Positions 34,944-43,670 are shown, counted from the stretch's first letter. The stretch is DNA of 64,000 nucleotides from an uncultured Vampirovibrio sp. (GCA_910578465.1 CAJTPW010000001.1:62001-126000), one strand, 5' to 3'. Notes: generated by a model not told the origin, from the letters alone. Numbers and translations: made by a program.

Positions 34944-34972
34944 AAAGCTCCTTATTTTACGGAGCTTTTTAT
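34944..34972. terminator. Bidirectional terminator between convergent genes
   Basis: AAAGCTCC (34944-34951) and GGAGCTTT (34961-34968) form a perfect stem with T tracts, between the plus-strand hypothetical gene and minus-strand cysE. Confidence 0.85.
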
Positions 34973-35688
34973 TTGTTTTCCATCTTTTCTTTGAGTTCTT
35001 TCAGTTCGTACGTAAGTCTGTTTAATTGGCAGGTGACAGGGTCGGGGATTTTATTGTGGAGCAATTGTCCCTGTATGAAAAATCTTTGCTGAACAATTCG
35101 CCCGGGGATACCCACAACCGTTGAATGTTCGGGTACATCGTCAATTACAACGCTTCCTGCGCCTATGTTTGAATTATCTTCAATTGTAATGTTGCCTAAA
35201 ACCTTTGCGCCTGCACCGATTGTAACAAAATTTCCTATGGTCGGGTGCCTTTTGCCATGGTCTTTTCCTGTCCCTCCTAGAGTTACGCCTTGATAAACGA
35301 GGACATTGTCGCCAATAATTGTGGTTTCACCTATTACAACACCCATGCCGTGGTCTATGAAAAATCTTTCACCTATTGTTGCTCCGGGGTGAATTTCAAT
35401 TCCCGTAAAAAAGCGCGCTGTCTGTGAAATGAGCCTCGGGATAAAAGGAATATGCCATTTTAAAAGCTTATTTGCTATTCTGTAGGCTAAAAGCGCATGA
35501 AATCCGGGGTATAGAAGGATAATCTCCAGAATGCTTTTTGCGGCAGGGTCTTTGTCTTTAATATTTTGAATATCCGCTTTTACGCGTTGAATCCCCCGAA
35601 CAAGCGCTATCGGGTGTCTTTTTTTGTTCTTTGTTTTTTGCGGTTCTTGAGTTTTTATCTCGTTTTTTTTAGGGGATGATTTTTGCAT
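34969..35688 (-). CDS. cysE: Serine O-acetyltransferase
   Basis: CysE acetylates serine, the committed step to cysteine. The 239-residue protein has the helical N-terminal part (LLYPGFHALLAYRIANKL) and the left-handed beta helix of hexapeptide repeats: GIEIHPGATIGERFFIDHGMGVVIGETTIIGDNV, LGGTGKDHGKRHPTIGN and GAGSVV. Catalytic His is in FIDHGMG. The start at 35688 follows GGGGGAG; the frame extends further upstream but overlaps tyrS heavily. The 20-base overlap with the tyrS end suggests coupling. The family is usually 220-280 residues. Confidence 0.92.
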   Translation of the reverse strand: MQKSSPKKNEIKTQEPQKTKNKKRHPIALVRGIQRVKADIQNIKDKDPAAKSILEIILLYPGFHALLAYRIANKLLKWHIPFIPRLISQTARFFTGIEIHPGATIGERFFIDHGMGVVIGETTIIGDNVLVYQGVTLGGTGKDHGKRHPTIGNFVTIGAGAKVLGNITIEDNSNIGAGSVVIDDVPEHSTVVGIPGRIVQQRFFIQGQLLHNKIPDPVTCQLNRLTYELKELKEKMENK

Positions 35689-36859
35689 ATTTTCTTCTCC
35701 CCCCTTGCAGTACACCTTCTTTGTCAAGTGCGGTCTGAATATCGGAGATTTTTTCGCCTTCAAATTTAACGCCGCCCCCTGAAATGAGCCTTTTTGCTTC
35801 ACCTTTGCTTTGCACAAAATTAAGCTCTACAAGAATATCAACGATGTTGTTTGATCCGGTTATTTTAAATTCAGGTATATCATCGGGAACGCCTTTGTTT
35901 TGAACTACGTTTATGAATTCATTCTGTGCCTTATCCGCTTCATCGGCACCGTTGTACATTTTGGTTATTTCATAGGCAAGACGCATTTTTTCATCTCTCG
36001 GGTTATTATCTTTGTTGAATTCAATATCCGTAAGCAGGGTAAAATATTTTTCCATAAGTTCATCAGGAATAGACATCAATTTTCCGTACATATCCTTAGG
36101 GCTTTCAGTGAGTGAAATGCAGTGTTCGGGGTATGTTTTAGACATTTTTACAACACCGTCCGTTCCTTCAATTAAAGGAAGCATAAAAGCAATTTGTGCT
36201 TTATCAAGACCGTAAAATGCCTGAATATCACGTCCCATAAGGAGGTTAAACCTTTGGTCCGTTCCGCCGAATTCAATATCCGCATCCACTTCAACACTGT
36301 CATACCCTTGCATTAGAGGATAGAAAAATTCAACCGGGCTTATCGGGCGGCCTTCAGCGTATCTTTTTGCAAAGTCATCGCGCGTCATAAGTTTTGCAAC
36401 GGTGGTAGCTGAAGCAAGTTTTAGAAAATCCGTAAATTTCATTGAATGGAGCCAGTCTGCGTTGTTTCTAACCTCGGCCTTTGTAACATCCAAAACTTTT
36501 GACATCTGTTCAAAATACGTCTTTGCGTTTTCTTCAACCTGTTCTTTTGAAAGCGCGGGACGGGTTTCTGATTTGCCTGAAGGATCCCCCACCATTGCCG
36601 TTGCTCCGCCAACGATAAGAACAATCGTGTGGCCAAGCTCTTGAAACTTTTTCAGTTTGCGCATTACAACCGTATGCCCAAGGTGTAAGTCAGGTCTTGT
36701 GGGATCCAGGCCCAATTTTACTCTTAAAGGTTTTTTTGAATAATATGAATTTTGAAGCAGCTTTGCAAGCTCGCTCACGCCGTTTGGGAGCACTTCGGCA
36801 CCTTTTGATATTTCAAGCGCCTGTTTTAAAAATTTTTCTTCAATTTTCACATCTTCCAT
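35669..36859 (-). CDS. tyrS: Tyrosyl-tRNA synthetase
   Basis: TyrS charges tRNA-Tyr. The class I signatures are the HIGH-type HLGHTVVMRKL (in DLHLGH, near residue 46) and the KMSKS-type VKMSKTYPEH (near 230). A C-terminal S4-like RNA-binding region follows (SKGEAKRLISGGGVKFEGEKI). The start at 36859 (MEDVKIEEKF) has an AAGGAAA ribosome site; in-frame codons further upstream are unlikely. Length is 396 residues. The motif spacing fits the TyrS type with an approximately 400-residue chain. Confidence 0.95.
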   Translation of the reverse strand: MEDVKIEEKFLKQALEISKGAEVLPNGVSELAKLLQNSYYSKKPLRVKLGLDPTRPDLHLGHTVVMRKLKKFQELGHTIVLIVGGATAMVGDPSGKSETRPALSKEQVEENAKTYFEQMSKVLDVTKAEVRNNADWLHSMKFTDFLKLASATTVAKLMTRDDFAKRYAEGRPISPVEFFYPLMQGYDSVEVDADIEFGGTDQRFNLLMGRDIQAFYGLDKAQIAFMLPLIEGTDGVVKMSKTYPEHCISLTESPKDMYGKLMSIPDELMEKYFTLLTDIEFNKDNNPRDEKMRLAYEITKMYNGADEADKAQNEFINVVQNKGVPDDIPEFKITGSNNIVDILVELNFVQSKGEAKRLISGGGVKFEGEKISDIQTALDKEGVLQGGRRKYAKIIP

Positions 36860-36905
36860 CGGTATAATTTTCCTTATAATCTTATCTTTGCCTTTAATGA
36901 TATCA

Positions 36906-36947
36906 CAAAAACACCTCCCTAAAACAAAATGCAAAAGGGGAGTGTTT
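36906..36947 (-). terminator. Terminator after the minus-strand membrane-protein gene
   Basis: AACACCTCCCT and AGGGGAGTGTT can pair with one mismatch and one G-U, and the minus-strand side ends in GTGTTTTTG. It separates the membrane-protein gene at 36988 from tyrS. Confidence 0.6.
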
Positions 36948-36987
36948 GTTAATTTGTTTTAAAAGGATTAACGTATAGTCCCCGTGC

Positions 36988-37908
36988 TTAAAATTTCAAG
37001 TGTTTATAAAAAAACGGGATAAACTCGCTGTTTACCAAGATTATTAGCAGGATCCATATTGTTATTAAACCCGCTACGGACCATTTTTGCTGGTCTGCTC
37101 GGAATTTTTTTATATTGGTGTATTTTCCTGAAGCCCATGCAAGTTCGTTTCCTTTTTTTCCAAGCCAAATGGAAAACGGTATAGAAAGTATTATAATAAC
37201 CGGGGGGTCTATAAAGACAAAAGACGAGAATACTATCCCAATCATTGCAACAGGGACGTTATTGCCAATTCCCCATATCCAGGTACAGCCAAAAGCACCC
37301 CAGTTAAATTTTTTTAGTTCTTTTGAAAGACTGATAGAATTGATATTTGTTGACATATTTTTGTTTGCAGATTCACAGCCGCGCAAGCACTTATCGTATC
37401 CTTGCGGTATTACTTCGCCGCAAAGCGGGCATATTTTTAATTCAACGGAAACCTTTACAGGCTTTACATAGTTTATTTGTTTGTCATTAGCTGTCGGCTT
37501 TTGGATATATTTGTTTTTGTGAATTTTTTCAATAATATCAAACCCAAGGGAGGTAAGAAAAATTGCTATAAGGATTCCTGAAAACGGTAGTATTGTAAAA
37601 ACAATCAGCCACACTGCTGCTCCGCCGCCGGGTATAACAAACAGGGCGCCAAAATAAAGAATGAATGCACAAATAGGAAATAATATACAGCGAATGTGCT
37701 TAATCTTTTTAAATACGGCTATGAAGTAAGCAAGAAAAGCAAAATACGGAATAAGTGTTGCGGTGTAATAAAGGGCTGCAGAACAAGTAAAACTGCTGTT
37801 TTCATTTTTTGACATAAGCGGGGCAATAAAAATGAAAAAATAAGAAACTAAAGCAATTATTGCAATAAATAATTGTGCATTTTTATCTTTTTCAACTTTA
37901 TTTTGCAA
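36988..37908 (-). CDS. Multi-pass membrane protein with internal zinc ribbon
   Basis: The 306-residue protein has about four membrane helices in residues 10-120. A cytoplasmic segment follows with KICPLCGEVIPQGYDKCLRGC (near 158-178), a four-cysteine zinc-ribbon-like motif. Then come KKFNWGAFGCTWIWGIGNN and two more hydrophobic regions, ending in a helix near 280-300. The WGAF..iWgi..N part resembles small membrane proteins of the DUF2628 type, from memory only. A soluble zinc ribbon between membrane blocks is unusual. Function unknown. Confidence 0.7.
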   Translation of the reverse strand: MQNKVEKDKNAQLFIAIIALVSYFFIFIAPLMSKNENSSFTCSAALYYTATLIPYFAFLAYFIAVFKKIKHIRCILFPICAFILYFGALFVIPGGGAAVWLIVFTILPFSGILIAIFLTSLGFDIIEKIHKNKYIQKPTANDKQINYVKPVKVSVELKICPLCGEVIPQGYDKCLRGCESANKNMSTNINSISLSKELKKFNWGAFGCTWIWGIGNNVPVAMIGIVFSSFVFIDPPVIIILSIPFSIWLGKKGNELAWASGKYTNIKKFRADQQKWSVAGLITIWILLIILVNSEFIPFFYKHLKF

Positions 37909-38021
37909 CTTTTTACTCCTGTAATCTCTGTCCTATGATATCACAAAACACACCTTTTTTTAGTAAAAAATCTTAAGTGTAAAAAAAAGGGGGGGGTAAG
38001 GAAAGTTTTTAATTTACAAAA

Positions 38022-38948
38022 TTATTTTAAATACGATATGCCGTTAAGCTCCAGCTGCACGGGTTTTCCCCTTAAAAACTTTACTTCGGCTTCTGCAGTC
38101 GGGTTATTTATACCCATACCGTAATTTTTCATGTATTTAAGTTCTCCACGCCCGCGGTGTATGTATTTTCCCATACTTGTAGGGCTGTAATGTTCCAGCC
38201 TGCAATGTTCCCTGTAAAGGCCGATTTTTCCGTCGGGGTCATAAAAGCTGTCTTTTTCAACGGTTTCGGTGAGGTCTTTTTGCGAATGATTTTTTGCATA
38301 GTGCATAACGTTTCCGCTTGGCCAATAGCTGATTTCGGTTTCGGTTGTTACGGTGCCGTCCTCAAGCTTTGAATACCCTTCTATGTAGCGTTCAAGCTGT
38401 CCCTTTTCAAACATTGCGATGTTTTTGGTGAAATAAGGGCCTTCGCTTTCAATTAAAAAGAGTGAGCCGTTTTCAAAAACGATTTTCCTTGTTATATAGC
38501 CGTTTGTAGCCCTTTCTTCTATTTTATGTAGTCCTTTTTTTGGGGCTGTTTTTCCGTACAATTGCTTTACGGTTTCCGCTTCGTTATCAACTTTAGCCTT
38601 AATCCCTTGTGCAATAAGGCCTATATTCTTTTCTTCCGCGCTGAGAATTGTCTGAAGTGCGTGTTTAATTTGCCCTGAAACCTCATTTGAGGGTGTATTG
38701 TTTTGTATTTTAAAAAGCAGTTCGTCAATGCGCCCGTAAGAACACTTTTTAACGGAAGCCGCAGGCTTTGCGACGGGCCTTACCTCGGGCTTTGTTTCGG
38801 GTTTTATTTTGGGCTTTGTGGTGCCTGAAAATGTTACGGTATCACCGTTTTGGTGGGCAAGGTTTAATGCGGGGTTAAATTGTGCGCGCGTTTGTGTTTG
38901 TGCACAAAAATTTCTAAAGCCTGTGTTTATATTCAACGACACTCCCAT
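38022..38948 (-). CDS. Hypothetical protein with N-terminal VTFSG motif and MORN-like repeats
   Basis: The 308-residue protein has a disordered N terminus with VTFSG at 38-42 and a Lys/Pro repeat (KPKIKPETKPEVRPVAKP). A helical block follows (about 75-135), then a beta-rich C-terminal half with repeated short units (GYITRKIVFENGSLFLIE; NIAMFEKGQLERYIEGYSK; EISYWPSGNVMHYAKNH). These resemble antitoxin- or MORN-like strands (xxYyxxGxlxxxxxy). No signal peptide or catalytic motif is seen. Single gene; its downstream end abuts an A8-G8 homopolymer run. Confidence 0.65.
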   Translation of the reverse strand: MGVSLNINTGFRNFCAQTQTRAQFNPALNLAHQNGDTVTFSGTTKPKIKPETKPEVRPVAKPAASVKKCSYGRIDELLFKIQNNTPSNEVSGQIKHALQTILSAEEKNIGLIAQGIKAKVDNEAETVKQLYGKTAPKKGLHKIEERATNGYITRKIVFENGSLFLIESEGPYFTKNIAMFEKGQLERYIEGYSKLEDGTVTTETEISYWPSGNVMHYAKNHSQKDLTETVEKDSFYDPDGKIGLYREHCRLEHYSPTSMGKYIHRGRGELKYMKNYGMGINNPTAEAEVKFLRGKPVQLELNGISYLK

Positions 38949-39062
38949 ATCTTAATATCCTTTTTAAAAAAGTTTTAAAGCGTTCTTACAAAGGTTCAAA
39001 ATTTTATTTTTGAACGGAAGGAATATTTTGAAACTTTGTATTTTTACAAAAATTTACCGACA

Positions 39063-39098
39063 AAAAACACCTCCCTTATTTTAAAGAGAGGTATTTTT
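39063..39098 (-). terminator. Terminator after the secreted transglycosylase gene
   Basis: ACCTCCCTT and GAGAGGT can pair around an AT-rich loop, and the minus-strand side ends in GTTTTTTG. Confidence 0.6.
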
Positions 39099-39128
39099 AA
39101 AATTTTTAAATTGAAACGGAGCTTAAAA

Positions 39129-39644
39129 TTAAAGTGTATCCGATGTTTGAGACTTTGTATATTCAAGCACAATCGGGTCTTTCTTAAATGCGGCAGCATT
39201 TGTTTTAATTCTTGAAATAAAAGCCTGTGTTTCACGGAAAGGCGGAACACCTTTGTATCTTGCAACATTCCCGGGGCCCGCATTATATGCGGCAAGGGCC
39301 AGATCCATAGAGCCGAATTTTTTGTACATCATCTGATAGTACATAATTCCGCCTTTGATATTATCATTTACAATATACGGATTAACACCGAGCCTTCTTG
39401 CAGTATCAGGCATGAGCTGAAATAACCCTACTGCGCCTGAAGCACCTTTTTTGGTCGGTATAAATTCCGATTCTAATTTTGCAATACTTAAAGCAACACA
39501 GGGGTCTACACCCATGCTTACTGCAGTTTTTACGATTTTCGTTTTGATTTCACCGGGCGATTGAGCCGCATCAGCTGTGTTAGCAAAACCGAAGCAAAAC
39601 ATGCAAACGGCGACTAACAAAGTTTTCATAAGCTTTTTCGTCAT
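39129..39644 (-). CDS. Secreted lytic transglycosylase (SLT domain)
   Basis: The 171-residue protein has a signal peptide (MTKKLMKTLLVAVCMFCFGF... to ADAA, about 27 residues) and an SLT domain. The catalytic Glu is in AKLESEFIPTKKG, followed by GAVGLFQLMPDTA and ALAAYNAGPGNV. The start at 39644 has AGAGGA eight bases upstream; ATGs further upstream lack one. It cleaves peptidoglycan glycan strands in the periplasm. Its domain is a close relative of the flagellar-cluster one but it is Sec-exported. Single-gene unit. Confidence 0.92.
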   Translation of the reverse strand: MTKKLMKTLLVAVCMFCFGFANTADAAQSPGEIKTKIVKTAVSMGVDPCVALSIAKLESEFIPTKKGASGAVGLFQLMPDTARRLGVNPYIVNDNIKGGIMYYQMMYKKFGSMDLALAAYNAGPGNVARYKGVPPFRETQAFISRIKTNAAAFKKDPIVLEYTKSQTSDTL

Positions 39645-40006
39645 AAAATAATCCTCTTTTTTCATATCTAACAGGGTAAAAACTTGAAAATACATTTCCT
39701 TCTGACACTTTATTTATGTATTCAAGACAAAACCCAAGTCTGTAAGCCCACTATACATACAACATACCGCTTTTGCAACCCCCCAAAAGGGCTACGAAAA
39801 AGTAAAAGCCTTGCAGTCAGGCTATTTCAGCTATACTATATATGTAGCAATTGTATGTATAAAAAGAATTTTATAATTCTTGCGAATGATATTTTAAACA
39901 ACTTGAAAATAATATAATTTTTATGGTAAAATCAAATTCATAGCTTGCTAGGTTATTTTTTAAGACCAAACTTTGATAAAACAAGCTTTTGACAAGTTTA
40001 ATATAT
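39645..40006. other. 362-base intergenic region before tRNA-Ser
   Basis: This is AT-rich sequence between the divergent transglycosylase gene and tRNA-Ser. The only supported item is a possible promoter at 39903-39932 (see separate entry). A short GCCT...AGGC hairpin around 39808-39823 is not convincing as a gene or terminator. Confidence 0.5.
39903..39932 (+). promoter_or_regulatory. Possible promoter for tRNA-Ser
   Basis: TTGAAA (39903-39908) lies 18 bases from TAAAAT (39927-39932), about 75 bases upstream of the tRNA. An additional TTGACA at 39990 has no matching -10 at the right distance. Confidence 0.4.
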
Positions 40007-40095
40007 GGAGAACTGGCCGAGTGGCTGAAGGCGGCACCCTGCTAAGGTGTTATGTGGGTTATCCTGCATCCCGGGTTCGAATCCCGGGTTCTCCG
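40007..40095 (+). tRNA. tRNA-Ser (anticodon GCU)
   Basis: The acceptor arms GGAGAAC and GTTCTCC pair fully. The anticodon stem CACC/GGTG encloses CTGCTAA with GCT at 40041-40043, reading AGC/AGU serine codons. A long variable arm (TTATGTGGGTTATCCTGCAT) and the T arm CCCGGGTTCGAATCCCGGG are present, typical of class II tRNA-Ser. The 3' CCA is not encoded (GATT follows the discriminator G). Confidence 0.97.
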
Positions 40096-40247
40096 GATTT
40101 TTTCCTCTATCCGAACCTTCGTTTTGTATTTTCAGGTGCTTTGGGAGCTCCAAAGCCTATGCATAAGACCCTGACATAACGGCGGTTTTTTTGTTTAATT
40201 TATATTGATGCAAAACAATAATATACTTAAATTTGGCTGTTCAAAAC

Positions 40248-40628
40248 CTATTTTTGCAGCAACTCTTTTTCTTTCTGCACCATTGTTTTGTCGTATACTT
40301 TTATTTTGTAATCAAGCCTTTCTATTGTAGCCTGAATTGTATCTCGTTTTTCAATAAGTTTTGCCCGCTCTTTGATTAAAATATTTTTGCGTTCTTCTTT
40401 TGTTGAATCGCCCTTGTAGAAAAGCTCAATGTACCTTGCCAGTACTTCAATGGAAAGCCCTGCACCGCGCATGCATTTAATGAATTCAACCCAGCTGCAG
40501 TCAGCTTCCGAATATTCTCTTATGCCGCTTGCATTCTTCTTGACATTTGGCAAAAGCCCTTCTTTTTCATAATATCTTAATGTATCGGGGGAAATATCGT
40601 ATTTTTTGCTCACTTCAGATATTTTCAT
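40248..40628 (-). CDS. MerR-family transcriptional regulator
   Basis: The 126-residue protein has the MerR winged helix (MKISEVSKKYDISPDTLRYYEKEGLLP at 1-27, then IREYSEADCSWVEFIKCMRGAGLSIEVL). A dimerisation coiled coil follows (about 75-125). The effector end lacks the cysteines expected for metal sensing (ZntR/CueR type), so a stress- or drug-type sensor such as AdhR is more likely, by inference. It is followed by no partner gene; the ArsR gene lies 67 bases upstream on the same strand. Confidence 0.9.
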   Translation of the reverse strand: MKISEVSKKYDISPDTLRYYEKEGLLPNVKKNASGIREYSEADCSWVEFIKCMRGAGLSIEVLARYIELFYKGDSTKEERKNILIKERAKLIEKRDTIQATIERLDYKIKVYDKTMVQKEKELLQK

Positions 40629-40695
40629 CTTCTTAAATCCTTTTATTATTTAATAATACTCTACAACCTGAAGCAGGCTCTAAGTCAAGTAAAAC

Positions 40696-41052
40696 TTAAT
40701 TTGTATGTTCAATATGCTCAAGTGCCTTCTCTAAAATATCTTTTACATGATAATCATCCAGAGCATAAAATACATTTTTTCCCTTTTTGGCGGGCCTTAC
40801 AAGTTTTGCTGTCCTTAAAACCTTCAGCTGATGCGAAACGGCGGATTTTGTCATATTTAATAATGCTGCAAGATCGTTTACACACATTTCACTTTCTTCA
40901 AGAGCCCATAAAAGCTGAATTCTTGTAGAATCGCCCATAACTTTAAAAAAGTCTGAAAGTTCATATAAGACTTTGGTGTCAGGCATGTTGGGCTTTACTT
41001 TATTTATAATTTCATTGCTGCAGTTTTTTTCATATGTTTTTTTCTTTTCCAT
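40696..41052 (-). CDS. ArsR/SmtB-family metal-responsive repressor
   Basis: The 118-residue protein has the winged-helix core (DFFKVMGDSTRIQLLWALEESEMCVNDLAALLNMTKSAVSHQLKVLRTAKLV). The single Cys in MCVNDLA is at the position of the CadC ELCVCD metal site, and the C-terminal DYHVKDILEKALEHIEH fits an SmtB/CzrA-type His/Asp site for zinc-like ions. It is divergent from the heavy-metal ATPase gene and presumably represses it through the dyad at 41147-41166. Metal specificity is inferred. Confidence 0.9.
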   Translation of the reverse strand: MEKKKTYEKNCSNEIINKVKPNMPDTKVLYELSDFFKVMGDSTRIQLLWALEESEMCVNDLAALLNMTKSAVSHQLKVLRTAKLVRPAKKGKNVFYALDDYHVKDILEKALEHIEHTN

Positions 41053-41141
41053 AAAACCCCCGTAAGTTAATTATATTTTTACCCGTGTATTATTGTCAAA
41101 TAACTTTATTTTACAAAAAAAGACAACAAGTGTATTATTCC

Positions 41142-41171
41142 TTGACAATTGAATAGTTGTTCAATTATAAT
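41142..41171 (+). promoter_or_regulatory. Consensus promoter with ArsR-type operator in the spacer
   Basis: TTGACA (41142-41147) is 18 bases from TATAAT (41166-41171). The spacer carries AATTGAA...TTCAATT, a 7-bp inverted repeat spanning 41147-41166. A second related half-site pair (ATTGAAC) is at 41191-41197. The dyad filling the spacer is typical of ArsR/SmtB repressors that block polymerase in the absence of bound metal. It drives the ATPase gene at 41239. Confidence 0.8.
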
Positions 41172-41238
41172 ATAAATATACAATTAAACGATTGAACAAC
41201 CGAGCAATTTTAAAACGGTGATTGAAAGGAAATAATTT

Positions 41239-43161
41239 ATGTGCAGCCACTGTGAACATAACCACAACGAACACGGCCACTGTGAACATAACCACAGCCC
41301 GAAAATAATATTTAAGATAGCAATATCTGTTTTGCTTCTTATAATTTTTATGGTCTTTAGCCCCGAAAAAATTGCAGGTGAAAAATTTTCAGGTGCGGTT
41401 AAATTTTTGGAATTTGCCCTCTGTTATATTATTGTTGCAAAAGATATTGTGCAAAACGCTTTTAAAAATATTTTAAGCAAACAGCTTTTGGATGAGAATT
41501 TTCTTATGACGATTGCAACCGTCGGCGCTTTCGGTATTGGTGAATATCCTGAAGCCGTAATGGTTATGGTGTTTTATCAAATTGGTGAACTTTTTAATTC
41601 TTTTGCGGTTAAAAAATCAAGAAATTCTATTTCGGAATTAATGAAAATGAATCCCGAATATGCAAATGTGGTGCGTGATAACCTGATTTTAAAGGTGCAC
41701 CCTTCAGATGTTAAAACGGGTGAAATTATTGTTGTGAGACCCGGGGAGAAAATTCCTCTGGATGGCATTGTTACGGAAGGCTTTGGCTCTGTTGATACTT
41801 CAAACCTTACAGGGGAAAGTATTCCAAAAGAGCTTGCCGTAGGAAATGAAGCTGTGAGCGGTTGTATAAACCTGAACAGCGTTTTAAAAATCAAAGTTAC
41901 AAAAGAGTTTAAAAATTCTACTGTTGCAAAAATTCTTGAAATGGTTGAAAATGCTGCAAATAAAAAAGCGAAGACGGAAAAATTTATCACCAAATTTGCA
42001 AAAGTATATACCCCTGTTGTAGTTACGGCAGCGTTTTTGCTTGCTGTTTTGCCGCTGCTTTTTGTTGGCAGAGAGCCTCTTGTCTGGTTTCGCCGTGCGC
42101 TTATCTTTCTTGTAATATCCTGCCCTTGTGCTCTTGTAATATCAGTGCCTCTCGGGTTTTTTGCAGGGGTTGGTGCCGCATCCAAAAAAGGGATTTTGGT
42201 TAAGGGCAGCAGCTGTCTTGAAACTTTGTCAAAGGCAAAAATTTTTGTTTTTGATAAGACAGGAACCCTTACAAAAGGCAAATTTTCAGTTTCAAAGACA
42301 GTTCCTGCTTCAGGCATTAATAAAGATGAGCTTTTAAAATACGCAGCATATGCCGAGAATTATTCAAATCATCCTGCTGCTCAAGCTGTAAAGGCTGCAT
42401 ATATCGGTGAAATCGATACTTCTAAAATAGAAGATTTAAAAGAATACGCAGGACTTGGCGTTTGTGCTAAAGTTTTCTCCAAATCCGTAATTATCGGCAA
42501 TTTAAAGATTATGGAAGAGTTTAATATTAAGGTTGAAGCAAATAACAATGTTTCAGGTACCGTTTTATATGTTGCTCTGAATAATCAATACGCAGGCTGT
42601 ATCGAGATTTCAGACTCCGTTAAAACAAATGCAAAAGATACAATTTTAAACTTGAAAAAATTCGGGGTTAAAACCGTTATGCTTACAGGGGACAGGGAAT
42701 TTGCCGCGCGTGAAATTCAGGCTCAGACAGGCATTGATGAAGTATATTCAAATTTACTTCCAAATGAGAAAGTAGAAGCGGTTGAAAAACTTATGCTTTC
42801 GCAAAAAACAGGCGACACCCTTGTGTTTACGGGTGATGGGATAAATGATGCACCTGTGCTCTCAAGGGCAGACATCGGTATTTCGATGGGTAAATTGGGC
42901 TCTGACGCTGCAATTGAAGCTTCCGATATTGTTATTACCGATGACAATCTTGCAAAAATTCCTGAAGCGATGAAGATTTCCAAAAAAACACTTAAAATTG
43001 TAAAACAAAATATTGTTTTTGCCCTCGGCACAAAGGTGCTTTTCCTTGTGCTCGGTGCATTCGGGGCAGTCACGATGTGGGGTGCGGTGTTTGCGGATGT
43101 TGGCGTATCAATTCTTGCTGTCTTGAATTCGCTTCGAATGCTTTATATAAAGCGTATGTAG
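41239..43161 (+). CDS. cadA: Zinc/cadmium-type P1B ATPase with His-rich N terminus
   Basis: This is a P-type ATPase exporting Zn/Cd/Pb-like ions from the cytoplasm. The 640-residue chain has the transport motif SCPCALVIS (CPC near residues 294-296), the phosphorylation site FDKTGTLT (Asp near 338), the actuator TGES, the HP dipeptide in YSNHPAAQAV, and GDGINDAPVLSRADIGISMG. The N terminus lacks the usual CxxC heavy-metal domain and carries instead MCSHCEHNHNEHGHCEHNHS, a tandem Cys/His metal-binding stretch. The divergent ArsR gene and promoter dyad indicate metal induction. Exact ion unknown. Confidence 0.93.
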   Translation: MCSHCEHNHNEHGHCEHNHSPKIIFKIAISVLLLIIFMVFSPEKIAGEKFSGAVKFLEFALCYIIVAKDIVQNAFKNILSKQLLDENFLMTIATVGAFGIGEYPEAVMVMVFYQIGELFNSFAVKKSRNSISELMKMNPEYANVVRDNLILKVHPSDVKTGEIIVVRPGEKIPLDGIVTEGFGSVDTSNLTGESIPKELAVGNEAVSGCINLNSVLKIKVTKEFKNSTVAKILEMVENAANKKAKTEKFITKFAKVYTPVVVTAAFLLAVLPLLFVGREPLVWFRRALIFLVISCPCALVISVPLGFFAGVGAASKKGILVKGSSCLETLSKAKIFVFDKTGTLTKGKFSVSKTVPASGINKDELLKYAAYAENYSNHPAAQAVKAAYIGEIDTSKIEDLKEYAGLGVCAKVFSKSVIIGNLKIMEEFNIKVEANNNVSGTVLYVALNNQYAGCIEISDSVKTNAKDTILNLKKFGVKTVMLTGDREFAAREIQAQTGIDEVYSNLLPNEKVEAVEKLMLSQKTGDTLVFTGDGINDAPVLSRADIGISMGKLGSDAAIEASDIVITDDNLAKIPEAMKISKKTLKIVKQNIVFALGTKVLFLVLGAFGAVTMWGAVFADVGVSILAVLNSLRMLYIKRM

Positions 43162-43167
43162 CTATTT

Positions 43168-43413
43168 TTAAAAAGGAAATCCGTTTTCCAAATCCAGGAC
43201 ACAGCGCACGCCAAAGGCATAGGTATAACTGTTATAATTCTCATTAAACGAACCGCTATTCAGATTCCTTCTGTAATAATTAGTGCCGCTCTGAACCGTG
43301 CCTGACCATACGTTGTTCGGGTAGCAGTTGTTATTGTTGGAGCCCGGGCAGCCGCCGCTCAAGTTGTAGCACCGCAAGGCGCCGTAACCTGAATTGTTGT
43401 CGCAGAGCTGCAA
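43168..43413 (-). pseudogene. Start-less C-terminal lectin-like cassette D
   Basis: This is a fourth copy of the module at 3596-4560, 39 kb away: QLCDNNSGYGALRC, SGGCPGSNNNNC, NNVWSGTVQSGTNYY, LNSGSFNENY and YAFGVRCVLDLE, ending in TAA. The frame has a stop three codons before QLCD and only TTG as a possible start, so it cannot be expressed alone. It is closest to cassette A in the WSGT...VRCV half. It begins seven bases after the ATPase stop, in the opposite orientation, and has the same upstream element as cassette C (43551-43620). Confidence 0.6.
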
Positions 43414-43550
43414 AAGTTACAGGCGAACTGCTTTTCAATGTTTGTATTTTGTATTTCAACGTAAACTTTGAAACACAACGGCTTAAATCAATATTGTTAT
43501 TAATTCAGCATTTAACCACTTTTATCATTTAAAGTTTTCTTGTGGTAACA

Positions 43551-43620
43551 TTTGACGATTTGAATTTTCCTATCTGTTAAAACCCGTAAGCTTTAACACT
43601 CTAAGGAAAGATTTCCTTTG
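43551..43620 (-). repeat. Cassette-associated upstream element, copy 2
   Basis: Matches 4707-4790 through TTTGACGATTTGAATT, CCTATCTGT, AAAACCCGTAAG and ACACTCTAAGG. It ends in a hairpin with a different stem sequence (AAGGAAA 43603-43609 with TTTCCTT 43612-43618), so the pairing is kept while the bases differ. It lies about 140 bases upstream of cassette D. The remainder of the 314-base gap 43414-43727 is AT-rich, apart from a terminator. Confidence 0.6.
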
Positions 43621-43670
43621 ATTAATAATACAGCATTTTGCTGTGTGTGGCAACTTTTGTAAGTTTCATA

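Noticed and set aside
36890..38000. Repeat family around GATATCACAAAA...CACCT (36896, 37936, similar at 39061)
   Set aside because: Explained as terminator-like hairpins after three minus-strand genes with similar A/T-rich context; likeness is short and may be chance.
41577..42317. 246-residue frame opposite the metal ATPase
   Set aside because: Ser/Phe/Thr-rich antisense of a clearly conserved P-type ATPase; no ribosome site.
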